From Pleionea sediminis (GTDB lineage Bacteria; Pseudomonadota; Gammaproteobacteria; Enterobacterales; Kangiellaceae), in NCBI RefSeq assembly GCF_007570825.1, contig NZ_SUNB01000001.1, positions 2,170,001 to 2,234,000 of the forward strand: DNA of 64,000 nt, given 5' to 3'. A program made the translations under genes and the position numbers. Position 1 is the first letter of the stretch, and the number at the start of each line of letters is the position of its first letter. Under the pieces are notes generated by a model. It was not told where the DNA came from. It did not search any database and was given only the letters and a program-made list of their open reading frames with translations. Positions 19,263 through 29,568 of this stretch are shown here, piece after piece.

Positions 19263-20420
19263 TCAGTAACAGAAGCTCATTAATAAAGCGGGATAAACTT
19301 CTTGCGCCCGTCTAATTTGAGAAGTATCCAACCATTCGTTGGGCTGGTGGGCTTGGTCAATGCTCCCTGGTCCCATGATTAGAGTGGGAATACCTAGTTG
19401 TTCGAACAGCGGGGCTTCCGTTACGTAACTCACTGGATTGGAGTGTTCGCAGGCGCAGCTTTTACAAATTGAGGCAACCAATTCGTTGGTCACTGATGTG
19501 TGAAATGGTGAGATGCTTGTATGAGTCGGTTTCAGCTTCCATGAAACTTTGAAACGACTCAGTGCTTGTTCTATGCGTTTTTCCAATAAAGCAGTTAATT
19601 CTTCGGTTGCTAATCCAGGCAACGGACGAATATCAAACTCGAGTGTAGCGTTGGAGCACAAACGATTAACAATATCTCCGGCATTTAGCCTACCAAGATT
19701 CAAGGTGCTGACTGGCACAGCAAAAGATGGATTAATAACGGATTTTTGTAGTTCATCACGTAACATGAGCAATTGTTGCATCACCGCCGTTGCGGCTTCA
19801 AGGCATTGTAGTTCGGGCGCGTGCTGGCTTGAGTGTCCTCCTGGGCCGGTTAACTCAATAGTAAAAGCCAGGTACCCTTTATGGCTCAAAACAGGAGTTA
19901 AATTAGTTGGTTCGCCAAGAATATTTAAATCAGGAGTCCCTACAACTTCAGAAGTTAAAGCGCGAGCGCCAGCCATCGAAGTCTCTTCGTCCGCGGTGGC
20001 AACGATAGTAACGGGTGAATGATGTTGCATTGGCATTAGTGAAATGGCATCGATCACTGTGGCAAAAAAACTTTTCATATCGGTTACACCCAGTCCAGTA
20101 AGTCGATTGTCTGTCTGAGATAGTTGCCAAGGATCTGCTTGCCAGAGTGATTCATCTGCTGGAACGGTATCGCAATGTCCACTAAACATGAGGCCGCCCG
20201 ACTCGGATTTTGTTCCCGGGCGTTTTGCAATCAGGTTCCACTTTTCTGGGTGATCGGGAACGGGCGTTATTTGGCAAGAGAAATTCAAATCTACCAGTAT
20301 GTTAGCTAGTATTTCACATAGCGGAAGGTTGCTTTGGTCAATCCCATGATCTGGCGAGCTGACAGTATTGGTTTTGATCATCGAGCTCAGGAGACTATGC
20401 GACATTTTATGCTGAAACAT
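19263..20420 (-). CDS. argE: Acetylornithine deacetylase ArgE
   Basis: Zinc-dependent M20 peptidase-family enzyme that removes the acetyl group from N-acetylornithine to give ornithine. It shows the metal-binding FSGHCDTVP, the GVTDMKSFFA bridge motif and the catalytic ADEETSMAGAR, and ends with a conserved GPGSIDQAHQPNEW histidine motif. ATG at 20420 is preferred; longer starts run into the ArgR operator, and ATG at 20405 is an alternative. It diverges from argR-argCBFGH(A) as in Vibrio and Moritella. ArgE implies a linear pathway in which the acetyl group is not recycled. Confidence 0.94.
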   Translation of the reverse strand: MFQHKMSHSLLSSMIKTNTVSSPDHGIDQSNLPLCEILANILVDLNFSCQITPVPDHPEKWNLIAKRPGTKSESGGLMFSGHCDTVPADESLWQADPWQLSQTDNRLTGLGVTDMKSFFATVIDAISLMPMQHHSPVTIVATADEETSMAGARALTSEVVGTPDLNILGEPTNLTPVLSHKGYLAFTIELTGPGGHSSQHAPELQCLEAATAVMQQLLMLRDELQKSVINPSFAVPVSTLNLGRLNAGDIVNRLCSNATLEFDIRPLPGLATEELTALLEKRIEQALSRFKVSWKLKPTHTSISPFHTSVTNELVASICKSCACEHSNPVSYVTEAPLFEQLGIPTLIMGPGSIDQAHQPNEWLDTSQIRRAQEVYPALLMSFCY

Positions 20421-20450
20421 GGTTATAATACTCTCAATTTGAAATTTAAT

Positions 20451-20486
20451 AGAATATTTATGCATATTGAATTGCATAAATATTCT
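20451..20486. promoter_or_regulatory. Paired ARG-box-like operator between argE and argR
   Basis: Two 14-base elements, AGAATATTTATGCA (20451-20464) and TGCATAAATATTCT (20473-20486), are perfect reverse complements of each other separated by eight bases. Each resembles the ArgR half-site pattern TGAAT-4-ATTCA, and the centres are 22 bases apart, close to the 21 expected for tandem ARG boxes. It sits between divergent argE and argR, so ArgR probably represses both directions, including its own gene. Binding is inferred. Confidence 0.7.
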
Positions 20487-20520
20487 GATTTATGTTAGCT
20501 TAAATATCAACGGAACTGTT

Positions 20521-20967
20521 ATGTCTGAAAAGAAATTAAGGCAGTCCGCCATAAAAGAGTTAATCGGCGAACAAATGATCCCTAACCAGGAGACGTTGGT
20601 CGCATTGTTAGCTCAGCAGGGCATTAGGGCAACTCAAACGACGCTGTCGCGAGACTTAAATGAATTGGGTATTTGGAAAGGGCCAGAAGGTTATGTACTG
20701 GGGAATGAAGCGGCGCCCGTAAGGGCGACTAAAAATGAACTCCGTAAGGTGTTGCAATCATTGTTGGTTACTGCTGAGGTCGCGGGAAGTTTAGTGGTAT
20801 TAAAGACGCAACCCGGTCGAGCTCAAGCGATTGGCTACGAATTAGATAATATCAAATTACCTCTTGTTGTAGGCAATATCTCTGGCGACGACACCATCTT
20901 TATTGCAACTCGGAGTGAGAGTGACGCAATGCAGTTGAAAAACGAACTGGAACTTTTGACTCAATAA
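20521..20967 (+). CDS. argR: Arginine repressor ArgR
   Basis: Hexameric arginine-dependent repressor, 148 residues from the ATG at 20521. The N-terminal winged helix includes RATQTTLSRDLNELG (about residues 34-48), and the C-terminal domain has the arginine-binding GDDTIFIATR near 122. The longer frame upstream would start inside the operator and is rejected. It is the first gene of the argCBFGH(A) run, 42 bases before argC, rather than standing apart as in Escherichia coli. Its own promoter region carries the ARG-box-like palindrome. Confidence 0.94.
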   Translation: MSEKKLRQSAIKELIGEQMIPNQETLVALLAQQGIRATQTTLSRDLNELGIWKGPEGYVLGNEAAPVRATKNELRKVLQSLLVTAEVAGSLVVLKTQPGRAQAIGYELDNIKLPLVVGNISGDDTIFIATRSESDAMQLKNELELLTQ

Positions 20968-20974
20968 TCTCGCC

Positions 20975-21009
20975 GGCAGATTTGCCCGCGGGAGCGGGAG
21001 AAGTCTGCC
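20975..21009 (+). promoter_or_regulatory. Nested hairpin covering the argC ribosome binding site
   Basis: Outer arms GGCAGA (20975-20980) and TCTGCC (21004-21009) enclose inner arms CCCGC (20985-20989) and GCGGG (20994-20998). The hairpin abuts the argC ATG at 21010, and the GGAG ribosome binding site (20997-21000) lies partly in the stem. It may restrict argC translation or stabilise the downstream message relative to argR. Confidence 0.5.
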
Positions 21010-22056
21010 ATGAAAAAATGTCTTGTTATTGGCGCGAGTGGTTATTCTGGCGCTCAACTGACAGCCCTGATTAGTAACCATCCAAATCTCGAACTGTCCG
21101 CTCTCGCGGTATCTAAAAACAGTGACTCGATTGGTCGCCGCTTTAGTGATGATTATCCACAGTATTGCCAAGCGTTTATTGCAGAACAAGGGCTTATTTA
21201 TCGTTCCTTCGAAGAAATCGTAAACAGTGAAGACTGGTCCTCAATTGATATTGTGTTTCTAGCGACGCCGCATGAATTTAGTGCTGGTGTCGTGCCCAGT
21301 TTGCTCGCCGACAATAAACAAATTTTTGATCTGTCGGGTGCTTACCGTCTCACCTCATCTGATTGTTTTGCCGAATATTATGGGTTTGCTCATCCACATG
21401 CCGATTATTTGTCGGATGCTATATACGGTTTGCCTGAAATTAATCGTAATAAATTAAGAGATGCTTCCCTGGTGGCTGTTGCAGGATGTTACCCATCAGC
21501 ATCGATTCTCGGATTGCACCCAGTCGTCAAGAATCAGTGGCACAAGGGAATTCCTGTTATTAATGCTATTAGCGGGGTTTCAGGAGCCGGGCGTGGTGCG
21601 AAAGCGGGAACATCATTTTGTGAAGTAAGTTTACAGGCTTATGGTGTGGGTACTCATCGTCACACGCCTGAAATAGAACAAGCCACTGGACATCCTGTTA
21701 TCTTTACTCCTCATCTTGGGAATTTTAATCGAGGGATTCTAGCAACCATCACGGTACCTATCGTTGAGCAAATTTCAGGTGAGGACATTGTTGGAGCTTT
21801 TGATGATTGGGTCAATAAGAATCCATTGTTAAAACAGTTAAATGTCTTACCAGCCATTCATCAAGTTATTCACACCCCTTTTTGTTATCTGGCAATAAAG
21901 TATCTGAAACATAAAAACATGCTTCAAATATTTTCGGCCATCGATAATTTATTAAAAGGGGCGGCCAGCTCGGCCATACAATGCTGTAACCTGGCAAATA
22001 ACTGGAGTGAGACGACAGGTTTATTATCCCAAAAAGCGCATGAGGCTAAATTATGA
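21010..22056 (+). CDS. argC: N-acetyl-gamma-glutamyl-phosphate reductase ArgC
   Basis: NADPH-dependent reductase giving N-acetylglutamate semialdehyde, the third arginine step. The N-terminal KKCLVIGASGYSGAQL Rossmann motif and the active-site cysteine in VAVAGCYPSASIL (near residue 158) are present, as is ISGVSGAGRGAKAG. Length of 348 is close to the family. Its ATG is preceded by a hairpin containing the ribosome binding site. Its stop overlaps the argB start. Confidence 0.95.
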   Translation: MKKCLVIGASGYSGAQLTALISNHPNLELSALAVSKNSDSIGRRFSDDYPQYCQAFIAEQGLIYRSFEEIVNSEDWSSIDIVFLATPHEFSAGVVPSLLADNKQIFDLSGAYRLTSSDCFAEYYGFAHPHADYLSDAIYGLPEINRNKLRDASLVAVAGCYPSASILGLHPVVKNQWHKGIPVINAISGVSGAGRGAKAGTSFCEVSLQAYGVGTHRHTPEIEQATGHPVIFTPHLGNFNRGILATITVPIVEQISGEDIVGAFDDWVNKNPLLKQLNVLPAIHQVIHTPFCYLAIKYLKHKNMLQIFSAIDNLLKGAASSAIQCCNLANNWSETTGLLSQKAHEAKL

Positions 22057-22853
22057 GTCTTGTCGTCATAAAGTTATCTGGAAAAGTGATTAATGACTTT
22101 GAAGCGTTAGTTTCTTTACTTCAAGTATTAAATGAGTGGCAATTAAAGTTTGATAAGCAACTTGTACTGGTTCACGGCGGCGGTTCCTTATGCGACAAGT
22201 GGTCGCAAGCATTTGAGCTCGAGGTTGCTAAGTGGAATGGAATACCGGTTAAACCCAAAAATCAGTTGCCAATAATCATAGGTGCATTAGCCGGGTATTC
22301 TCATACTCAAGTTATGAGTGCTAGTAAAGAAGCAGGGTTAAAATCTGTTAGTGTAACGCCGGCGACCGGTGAGGTATTAACTTGTAAGTTGCATCCTAAA
22401 GCTAGTGAGCTTGGTCGAGTTGGAACCGTTTCTCCAGGTAACCCGGAGCTAATACTGCAGTTAATACATCAAAAATATACACCTATTTTTCATTCAATAG
22501 GTCTATCTCAGGATGGAGAATGTTTAAATATTAATTCTGATGATGTTGCTACTCAGTTGGCATTAACATTAAATGCTGAAGAGTTGATTCTTTTGTCTGA
22601 TATCGAAGGCATATTTAATGAAAAAGGAAATTTAATTAAAAGTATCGACGCTAATAAAGTCGATGAATTAAAGCCTTCTTCTTTTGTGAGTGATGGCATG
22701 ATTGCGAAGCTGCACTCATTGGCCAAAGTTTCTAATTCCTCTGTTAGCAATATCGCTATTACATCTGCGGCTAATCATAAAAAACTTCTTCAAGTTTTAA
22801 ATGGTGGTTCTGCCTGTACTCGAATTATTTCTGCCAGTAAGGAGGGAATGTGA
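22053..22853 (+). CDS. argB: Acetylglutamate kinase ArgB
   Basis: Phosphorylates N-acetylglutamate, the second arginine step and a common feedback point. It has the amino-acid kinase fold with VIKLSGKVI at the N-terminus, the LVHGGGSLCDKW loop, INSDDVATQLAL and ILLSDIEGIFNEKG, then SDGMIAKL. At 266 residues it is the short, usually arginine-insensitive gammaproteobacterial form rather than the N-terminally extended inhibited form. It overlaps argC and argF by four bases each. Confidence 0.94.
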   Translation: MSLVVIKLSGKVINDFEALVSLLQVLNEWQLKFDKQLVLVHGGGSLCDKWSQAFELEVAKWNGIPVKPKNQLPIIIGALAGYSHTQVMSASKEAGLKSVSVTPATGEVLTCKLHPKASELGRVGTVSPGNPELILQLIHQKYTPIFHSIGLSQDGECLNINSDDVATQLALTLNAEELILLSDIEGIFNEKGNLIKSIDANKVDELKPSSFVSDGMIAKLHSLAKVSNSSVSNIAITSAANHKKLLQVLNGGSACTRIISASKEGM

Positions 22854-23749
22854 ATTCATTTCTTAAGATAGATGACTTAACTAAGCCTCAAGTATTAAAA
22901 GTCTTTCAAACCGCTTTCGATTTGAAAAATAATTCACTGAGAGAAAGTTCTTTATCGAATAAACATTTCGCCCTACTTTTTGAAAAACCAAGTTTGCGAA
23001 CTCGAGCCAGCTTTTCTGTCGGTATTGAAAAGCTTGGAGGTATTGCACATTTTTATGATATGCAAAATGAAAAAATGGGGATTCGAGAGTCAGTTTCTGA
23101 TTTAGGAAAAAATACGGAGTGCTGGTATCAAGGAATTATCGCTCGGGTAGATAGTCACTCTACTCTGGTACAGTTAGCAAACTCAGTAACGATCCCTGTC
23201 ATCAATGCGCTTTGCGATCAACATCATCCATGTCAGGCACTGGCTGATTTTTTTACTTTGTATGAGCGCGCAAAGAACTTTAACGACTGGCATATTGCGT
23301 ATTTAGGTGATGGAAATAATGTCGCTCGAAGTTTGGTTGACTTAGCAGCAAAGGTAGGTGCAACAATTACGGTAGCCTCACCAGAATGCGCTCAACTTGA
23401 TAATGACTATCTTAAATCTGCTCAGTCTGTTAGTGAAGGAAAAGTAAACTGGACGTCTGATCCGCAGTCGCTTTCCAAAATCGATGTCGTATACACCGAC
23501 ACTTGGACTTCGATGGGAGATGAGCAAAGTAAATCAACATTAAAAGCTTTGCAAAACTATCAAGTGAACTCAAACCTGATGGCAAAAACAGGAGCGAAAT
23601 TTTTTATGCATTGTCAGCCGGCTCATCGCGGTACAGAAGTGACCAGTGAGGTATGTGACAGTAACTTTTCTCTTATGTTGGCGCAAGCTACCAATCGAAT
23701 GTTTGTTCAACAAGCGCTCTTACATCTTATCTATTCGGAGGCCTTATAA
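22850..23749 (+). CDS. argF: Ornithine carbamoyltransferase ArgF
   Basis: Makes citrulline from ornithine and carbamoyl phosphate. It shows the carbamoyl-phosphate loop [10 protein letters not shown] near residue 48, the [13 protein letters not shown] motif near 123, the TWTSMGDE loop (SMG) that marks ornithine binding, and [10 protein letters not shown] near 253. The last motif is usually HCLP; here the leucine is glutamine. The SMG loop and the presence of argE argue for ornithine rather than N-acetylornithine as substrate. Its stop overlaps the argG ATG. Confidence 0.92.
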   Translation: MNSFLKIDDLTKPQVLKVFQTAFDLKNNSLRESSLSNKHFALLFEKPSLRTRASFSVGIEKLGGIAHFYDMQNEKMGIRESVSDLGKNTECWYQGIIARVDSHSTLVQLANSVTIPVINALCDQHHPCQALADFFTLYERAKNFNDWHIAYLGDGNNVARSLVDLAAKVGATITVASPECAQLDNDYLKSAQSVSEGKVNWTSDPQSLSKIDVVYTDTWTSMGDEQSKSTLKALQNYQVNSNLMAKTGAKFFMHCQPAHRGTEVTSEVCDSNFSLMLAQATNRMFVQQALLHLIYSEAL

Positions 23750-24996
23750 TGGTCAGTGAAACTCAAAGCAATGTAGTAAAAAATAATTCGATTAACAAAG
23801 TCGTTCTCGCTTACTCTGGTGGATTAGATACTTCCACTATTATTCCCTGGTTAAAAGAAAATTACGATTGCGAGGTTTATGCGTTTGTTGCAGACGTAGG
23901 ACAAGGTGAAGATGAATTATCGGGGGTTGAGGAAAAAGCTTTAAAGTCCGGCGCAACGGAGTGCAAAGTTGTTGATTTAAAAGCTGACTTTGTAAAAGAC
24001 TTTATTTATCCAGCTTTAAAAACAGGAGCTGTGTATGAAGATGGTTATCTACTAGGCACGTCTTATGCCCGACCAATTATCGCGAAAGCACAAGTTGAAT
24101 ATGCTTTACAAGTCGGAGCTGATGCTTTGTGTCACGGATGTACTGGAAAAGGCAATGATCAAGTTAGATTTGAATCGGTCTTCGCCACTTTTGCGCCGCA
24201 GTTAAAAGTTATTGCTCCTTGGCGCATCTGGAATTTGAAATCTCGAGAGGATTGCCTAGAGTATTTATCCGAAAGAAGTATTTCTTGTGATGCCAGTGCT
24301 GAAAAAATTTACAGCCGTGATGCAAATGCATGGCACATTTCACATGAAGGTGGAGAACTGGAAGATCCATGGCAGGCTCCTTCTGAAAAAGTTTGGATTT
24401 GGACCAATTCACCCGAGAAAGCGCCAGATTCACCAGAGGATGTTCTAATAAATATCAAAGACGGTGCTGTTGTTTCGGTTAATCAGGAAGTGATGTCTCC
24501 TCTCGATTGTCTTGAAGCATTAAATGTTCTGGGTGCTAAGCACGGAATTGGTCGACTCGATATCGTAGAAAACAGGCTCGTTGGTATGAAGTCGCGAGGG
24601 TGTTATGAAACACCTGGGGGGACGGTAATGATGAAAGCTTTATCTGGCCTCGAACAACTCGTATTCGATCGAGACGCATTGCAATTCAGACAGCGTTTAG
24701 CCATAGACTTCGCGCAACTCGTTTACGACGGTAAATGGTTCACTCGAAAAGCGCACGCAATTTTGACGGCTGCAGAAGACCTGGCAAAAGATTTAACAGG
24801 TAGCGTAGTCGTATCTCTTTATAAAGGTACTGCGACTGTTACTCAACGAAAATCTGAAAATAGCTTGTATTCCGAAAGCTTTGCGACCTTTGGTAGCGAT
24901 GATGTATATGATCAATCCCATGCTGAAGGATTTATCCGATTATTTTCATTGAGTAATCGAATTCAAGCATTAAAAGTTAAAGGAGGCCTCAATTAA
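23749..24996 (+). CDS. argG: Argininosuccinate synthase ArgG
   Basis: ATP-dependent condensation of citrulline and aspartate. The PP-loop [14 protein letters not shown] near residue 18 is followed by [10 protein letters not shown], the [15 protein letters not shown] motif near 125 and SREDCLEYL. Length of 415 is typical of the compact class found in operons with argH. It overlaps argF and argH(A) by a single base each, showing a tightly coupled operon. Confidence 0.96.
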   Translation: MVSETQSNVVKNNSINKVVLAYSGGLDTSTIIPWLKENYDCEVYAFVADVGQGEDELSGVEEKALKSGATECKVVDLKADFVKDFIYPALKTGAVYEDGYLLGTSYARPIIAKAQVEYALQVGADALCHGCTGKGNDQVRFESVFATFAPQLKVIAPWRIWNLKSREDCLEYLSERSISCDASAEKIYSRDANAWHISHEGGELEDPWQAPSEKVWIWTNSPEKAPDSPEDVLINIKDGAVVSVNQEVMSPLDCLEALNVLGAKHGIGRLDIVENRLVGMKSRGCYETPGGTVMMKALSGLEQLVFDRDALQFRQRLAIDFAQLVYDGKWFTRKAHAILTAAEDLAKDLTGSVVVSLYKGTATVTQRKSENSLYSESFATFGSDDVYDQSHAEGFIRLFSLSNRIQALKVKGGLN

Positions 24997-26804
24997 TGTG
25001 GGGTGGAAGATTCACAACCGAAGCAAGTTCGGTGTTTAAAGCGTTTAATGATTCTTTGCCGGTTGATTATCAACTGGTCGAGCAAGATATTGAAGGTTCG
25101 GTTGCGTGGGCAAACTCTTTGTATCAAGTTGGAATTTTTGATAAGCAAGAAGTTAAAACTGTGAAGTCCGCTTTAAACGAAATTCTGCAAAGTGTTCGTC
25201 AATCTCCGGAAACTATTTTAGCCTCTGAAGTTGAGGATATCCACACTTGGGTAGAACTCCAACTTGTAGACAAAGTTGGTGATCTCGGTAAACGATTGCA
25301 CACGGGACGAAGTCGAAACGATCAAGTTTTAACTGATGTAAAGCTTTGGTGCAAAAAGCAAACTAGACGAGTTTCTAAACAGCTAAAACGTACCATTCTG
25401 CAATTGGATGAGTTGTCACAACAATATGCTGATACGCTCATGCCGTCATACACCCATTTGCAGAGAGCTCAGCCCATTACTTTTGGTTTTTGGCTTGATG
25501 CTGCTGCAAAAATGTTTGCTCGTGATTTAAAGAGACTTCAGTTTTTTTCTGAGCTAGCGGATGAATGTCCCCTTGGAGCATCTGCAATTGCGGGTACCGC
25601 ATTTAATATAGATCGTGACCAGTTAGCGATTAGTCTTGGTTTTTCGCAAGCGACCCACAATGCTCTAGATACAGTTTCAGATAGAGACTTTGTTGTTGAT
25701 ATTGTTTACGCGGGTTGTTCATCATTATTGCATCTCTCTCGACTGTGTGAAGACCTAATCTTTTTTAACACACAAGAAGCCGGCTTCGTTATTTTTGATG
25801 ACAGCGTAACTTCCGGCTCTTCTTTAATGCCACAGAAGAAAAATCCTGATGCACTCGAGTTGATTCGTGGAAAAAGCGCCGAAGGTGTTGGTCATTTGTC
25901 GCAGATATTAATGGCTCTGAAAAGTCTTCCGTTAGGCTACAACAAAGATTTACAGCAAGACAAAAGTATACTTTTTCAAGCATTAAAAAGCTGGTTCGAT
26001 AGTCTCGTGATGTTTCAGCAAGTTGTCGGCTCGATGATGATCAATAAAGAAACAATGAGCCAAGCGGTCGAACAAAGCTTTGCAAACGCCACTGAATTAG
26101 CCGACTACCTAGTAAATATGAAAATTCCATTTCGTGATGCGCATGAAATTACCGGACGCTTGGTATTACTGGCTGAGCAAAGTAATTGTTACTTGCATCA
26201 GCTATCGTTAGAGCAGTTGCAGTCTATCTGCCCACTGATCAACGAAGATGTTTATACTTGGCTTGATTCTCGTCGTGCTATAGAAAGGCGTCAGGTAAAA
26301 GGCGGTGTTGGTTATTATTATCAACAAGCAAAGTGGGCAATGGAATATCGATTAACAGATGCAGAAATTCACGATGTTTCTGGTATCCATGAGTTGGTAT
26401 CTTACTGGAGTATTAAGGGGGAAAACCTTCCATTATCGACGGAGGAAATTTTAAATCAATTATCGACCTTTAAAATTATAAAAGATCAAGATGATAATGT
26501 TTTAGCCTGTGGTGCATTACATATTTATGATGAGTCTCTCGTTGAAATTCGATCATTGGGCGTTCTTGAAAAATATCAAGGAAAAGGATTTGGTAAGCGT
26601 TTGGTATATACCTTGTTAGCAGAAGCTAAGCGCTTAAATCTTAATGAGGTTTTTGTTCTAACGCGTCAACCCGAATTTTTCCAAGCGTGTGATTTTGATT
26701 CGACGACCATCGATAAGTTACCCAAAAAAGTCCTAAAAGACTGTCAGTTCTGCCCAAGGAAAGCAAATTGTGATGAAAAAGCATTAATCTACTTACTTGA
26801 CTGA
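24996..26804 (+). CDS. argH(A): Fused argininosuccinate lyase / N-acetylglutamate synthase ArgH(A)
   Basis: Bifunctional protein of 602 residues. Residues 1 to about 455 are argininosuccinate lyase, with TGRSRNDQV near 96 and the signature GSSLMPQKKNPDALE near 279. Residues about 460-602 are a GNAT acetyltransferase: IRSLGVLEKYQGKGFGKRLV is the acetyl-CoA loop, and it ends in a cysteine motif (CQFCPRKANCDE) seen in short N-acetylglutamate synthases. The same fusion is known from Moritella, Vibrio and relatives. It supplies the first pathway step and explains the lack of a separate argA nearby. It ends the arg operon. Confidence 0.95.
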   Translation: MWGGRFTTEASSVFKAFNDSLPVDYQLVEQDIEGSVAWANSLYQVGIFDKQEVKTVKSALNEILQSVRQSPETILASEVEDIHTWVELQLVDKVGDLGKRLHTGRSRNDQVLTDVKLWCKKQTRRVSKQLKRTILQLDELSQQYADTLMPSYTHLQRAQPITFGFWLDAAAKMFARDLKRLQFFSELADECPLGASAIAGTAFNIDRDQLAISLGFSQATHNALDTVSDRDFVVDIVYAGCSSLLHLSRLCEDLIFFNTQEAGFVIFDDSVTSGSSLMPQKKNPDALELIRGKSAEGVGHLSQILMALKSLPLGYNKDLQQDKSILFQALKSWFDSLVMFQQVVGSMMINKETMSQAVEQSFANATELADYLVNMKIPFRDAHEITGRLVLLAEQSNCYLHQLSLEQLQSICPLINEDVYTWLDSRRAIERRQVKGGVGYYYQQAKWAMEYRLTDAEIHDVSGIHELVSYWSIKGENLPLSTEEILNQLSTFKIIKDQDDNVLACGALHIYDESLVEIRSLGVLEKYQGKGFGKRLVYTLLAEAKRLNLNEVFVLTRQPEFFQACDFDSTTIDKLPKKVLKDCQFCPRKANCDEKALIYLLD

Positions 26805-26900
26805 GATTAGACCCTCATCGTCTCAAGTATTTGCTATACTCTACTAAAGTCTACTGTCAAAAGCAGATTGACAATCTCCCTTTTCATATAGCATATACTT

Positions 26901-29555
26901 GTGATTTCAAAGCGAAAGTTAAAATATCAACTCGTAATAGCCTTTTTACTTGCTGTTACGATTCCGATCCTTCTTATTAGTTTTTTTATTGTCGACTCGA
27001 TAGAAAAAAAAGAGCGCGCCTATTTCAAAGAACGTTTTTTGAGTGATGTACGGCAGATTGACAGCTTCATTAATTTAACTTTTTCCCAAATTGAAAATAA
27101 TTTAAAGTATTTGAGTGGCCTGCCTGTTTTCCAGAAGTCTGGAACTGGAATATCAACTTATAAAGAGAGTAAGGCTCAATTGATGATGCCGCAAAGTGCT
27201 GGTGGTAAAGAAGCTCAGATTTATTCTATTTTTCTTCAATTTGCGCGGGCTAATCCAGGCTTTGCGTATATATATTTTGGTAATTTTGAAGGTGGCTATG
27301 TTCAATGGCCACTAGGAAGAACGACGGATTACTATGATCCAACTCTGCGTCCCTGGTTTAAAGCTGGGCTGACTGGGCAAGGGGATATTACACGGGCAAG
27401 CGCCTACTTTTGGCAAGCCGACGAGGTTGCAATTATTTCCACAGTCAAGCTAATAAAGTCCTCAAATGGAAAGCCTTTAGGTGTAGTGGGAATGGACGTA
27501 TCTTTAGAGGGACTCACCGATATGTTGATGAAAAGCGAGTTCGGGCATGAGTCAAGGATAGTGCTAGTTGAAAAGAAATCTCGAATTTTAGCTGATACAT
27601 CGAGCTTATCTCATAATTTTAAAGCTTTGTCGAAAGTTTATCCTGATTCAGTTACTAACTTACTCAATCGTGATGTCACTATCACTAATGCGGTTATCGA
27701 GAACGAAGACATTACATTATTCAAGTATCCATCAAAAGAACTGGACTGGACCTATATCGGGATTCTTCCAACCGAAGAGATTGATCTTTTTGTTAATGCT
27801 CAAACCAAAGTCATCTGGATTATTTCTATTCTATCGATACTTGTGTTTGGTGGATTGTCTATTTGGATATCGCAGTTGTTGCTTCATGCTTTCGAGAGAA
27901 GTCAAGGTATGTTAATTAAAGCAAGAAAAAGAGCTGAAAATGCTAACCAGGCAAAGAGTGACTTCTTGGCGCGAATGAGTCATGAAATTCGAACGCCACT
28001 TAACGGGGTGTTAGGCATGACACAGCTCTTAGGGCAATCTAAACTCTCTCGTGAGCAAAGGGAAAATCTAAACACGATAAACTCTTCCGGAATGCATTTG
28101 CTTCATGTCATAAATGAAGTTCTCGACTTCTCCAAGCTAGAAGCAAATAAAGTTTCACTGAGCTTAGTTGCAACTTCTTTGAGTAAGTTGTTACTAGAAT
28201 TGGCGGAAAGCTTTAAGGCAGCTGCATTAGTAAAGGAGATTGATTATTGGGTTGATATAACTGATGTGATTGATACTTCAGTAATGGTTGATGATACACG
28301 GTTAAAGCAAGTTCTTAATAATTTGATATCAAATGCGATTAAATTCACGCACGAAGGATTTGTTAAGCTAAAAGTCAGCACTGTCAAAACCGACGATGAC
28401 AGTGTATTTATTCGCTTTTCTGTTATCGACTCTGGAATTGGACTTGATCCAAATCATATACAGAATATTTTTAATGCATTCCATCAGGCTGATGAGACAA
28501 TAACTAGAGAGTATGGGGGAACAGGGTTAGGCTTGGCTCTTAGTCATTCTCTGGTTAAGCTGATGGGAGGGCAGTTAGAAGTTAACTCAGAACTTAATAA
28601 CGGTAGTGAGTTTTATTTTGAGTTGAAACTTAAACAATGCTCTAACAGCGAGCCCATGTCTGTTCGCCAATCGACTACTTATACTACGTGCTTAATTTGG
28701 GCTCTGGACGACAGCGCTGAAGGAAGACAAACACTGAGAAAGATATTTAACTTTTTAAATATTGAATGTCGAATTTTTAGTTCGATTGCCGAGCTAGAAA
28801 GGCAACTAAATGAATCAGAAGTCAACTTACCACAGATATTATTAATTGATTATTTGTTGTCAAATAATAGTGAAAGCAAAACGGGGCTGGATATTGTCAA
28901 AGAGAAGCAATTAAATGAGTTGTCGAATACTCGCGTAGTCATTATGACATCGACCTCGAGTGTGAGTTTCTATCGTCAATGTCAGTTTCTTAAGATCAAA
29001 GATATAGTTAGTAAACCTATATTGGTTGATACCATGACTAGTTTATTGGATGGGATGAATGGAGAAAGTTCGACTTTACAAGTCCACTCGCAGTATCCGG
29101 AAGAATCTACACTAACGTCTGATAACTCTTCTCTCTTATTGAATAATGATATGAGTCAACTTGCTGATGTCTCTAAAGTTTTAGTTGTAGAGGATAACGA
29201 GGTCAACTATTTAATCGTTGAGAAGTTATTAACTAAGCAGGGAGTCGTGGTTGTTTGGGCTCAAAATGGCCAACAAGCTATCGATCACTTTCTACAAGAT
29301 AATTTTTGTTTGGTATTAATGGATTGTATGCTTCCAATTGTTGATGGACTTACTGCGACGCAGCGAATTCGTGAGTATGAAAAGATGTCCGAGCTTAACG
29401 CTACACCCATTGTCGCATTGACAGCTGATGTGTCGAATGATAATAAAGATAAATGTCGCGAAGTAGGTATGGATGACTTTATTGAAAAGCCCTTTAATAT
29501 TGTTGATGTATCAAGGAAGATAAACGCTTATATTCGCAAAACCAAAGTAAGTTAG
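26901..29555 (+). CDS. Hybrid sensor histidine kinase with two receiver domains
   Basis: Membrane sensor of 884 residues. A transmembrane helix near residues 9-28 leads to a dCache-like periplasmic domain (about 35-295) and a second helix near 303-325. Then come a HisKA domain with the phosphoacceptor in [11 protein letters not shown] (near 360), an ATPase domain with [10 protein letters not shown] and GTGLGLALS, a first receiver (about 595-715, phosphoacceptor in LLIDYLL) and a second receiver (about 760-880, LVLMDCMLP). No Hpt domain is present, so phosphorelay to a separate Hpt protein is likely. The only usable start is GTG at 26901, with no clear ribosome binding site. An unknown lipoprotein gene follows within 13 bases. 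Confidence 0.92.
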   Translation: MISKRKLKYQLVIAFLLAVTIPILLISFFIVDSIEKKERAYFKERFLSDVRQIDSFINLTFSQIENNLKYLSGLPVFQKSGTGISTYKESKAQLMMPQSAGGKEAQIYSIFLQFARANPGFAYIYFGNFEGGYVQWPLGRTTDYYDPTLRPWFKAGLTGQGDITRASAYFWQADEVAIISTVKLIKSSNGKPLGVVGMDVSLEGLTDMLMKSEFGHESRIVLVEKKSRILADTSSLSHNFKALSKVYPDSVTNLLNRDVTITNAVIENEDITLFKYPSKELDWTYIGILPTEEIDLFVNAQTKVIWIISILSILVFGGLSIWISQLLLHAFERSQGMLIKARKRAENANQAKSDFLARMSHEIRTPLNGVLGMTQLLGQSKLSREQRENLNTINSSGMHLLHVINEVLDFSKLEANKVSLSLVATSLSKLLLELAESFKAAALVKEIDYWVDITDVIDTSVMVDDTRLKQVLNNLISNAIKFTHEGFVKLKVSTVKTDDDSVFIRFSVIDSGIGLDPNHIQNIFNAFHQADETITREYGGTGLGLALSHSLVKLMGGQLEVNSELNNGSEFYFELKLKQCSNSEPMSVRQSTTYTTCLIWALDDSAEGRQTLRKIFNFLNIECRIFSSIAELERQLNESEVNLPQILLIDYLLSNNSESKTGLDIVKEKQLNELSNTRVVIMTSTSSVSFYRQCQFLKIKDIVSKPILVDTMTSLLDGMNGESSTLQVHSQYPEESTLTSDNSSLLLNNDMSQLADVSKVLVVEDNEVNYLIVEKLLTKQGVVVVWAQNGQQAIDHFLQDNFCLVLMDCMLPIVDGLTATQRIREYEKMSELNATPIVALTADVSNDNKDKCREVGMDDFIEKPFNIVDVSRKINAYIRKTKVS

Positions 29556-29568
29556 TTATGAGTTTTTG

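Noticed and set aside
19549-20022. 157-residue plus-strand open frame inside argE
   Set aside because: It lies wholly antisense to argE, whose metal-binding motifs are intact; composition is typical of a shadow frame.
20421-20477. Longer N-terminus for argE
   Set aside because: It would place the start inside the ARG-box-like operator and adds residues not typical of ArgE.
20467-20520. Longer N-terminus for argR
   Set aside because: The extension lies across the operator and adds 18 atypical residues; MSEKKLRQ at 20521 matches ArgR.
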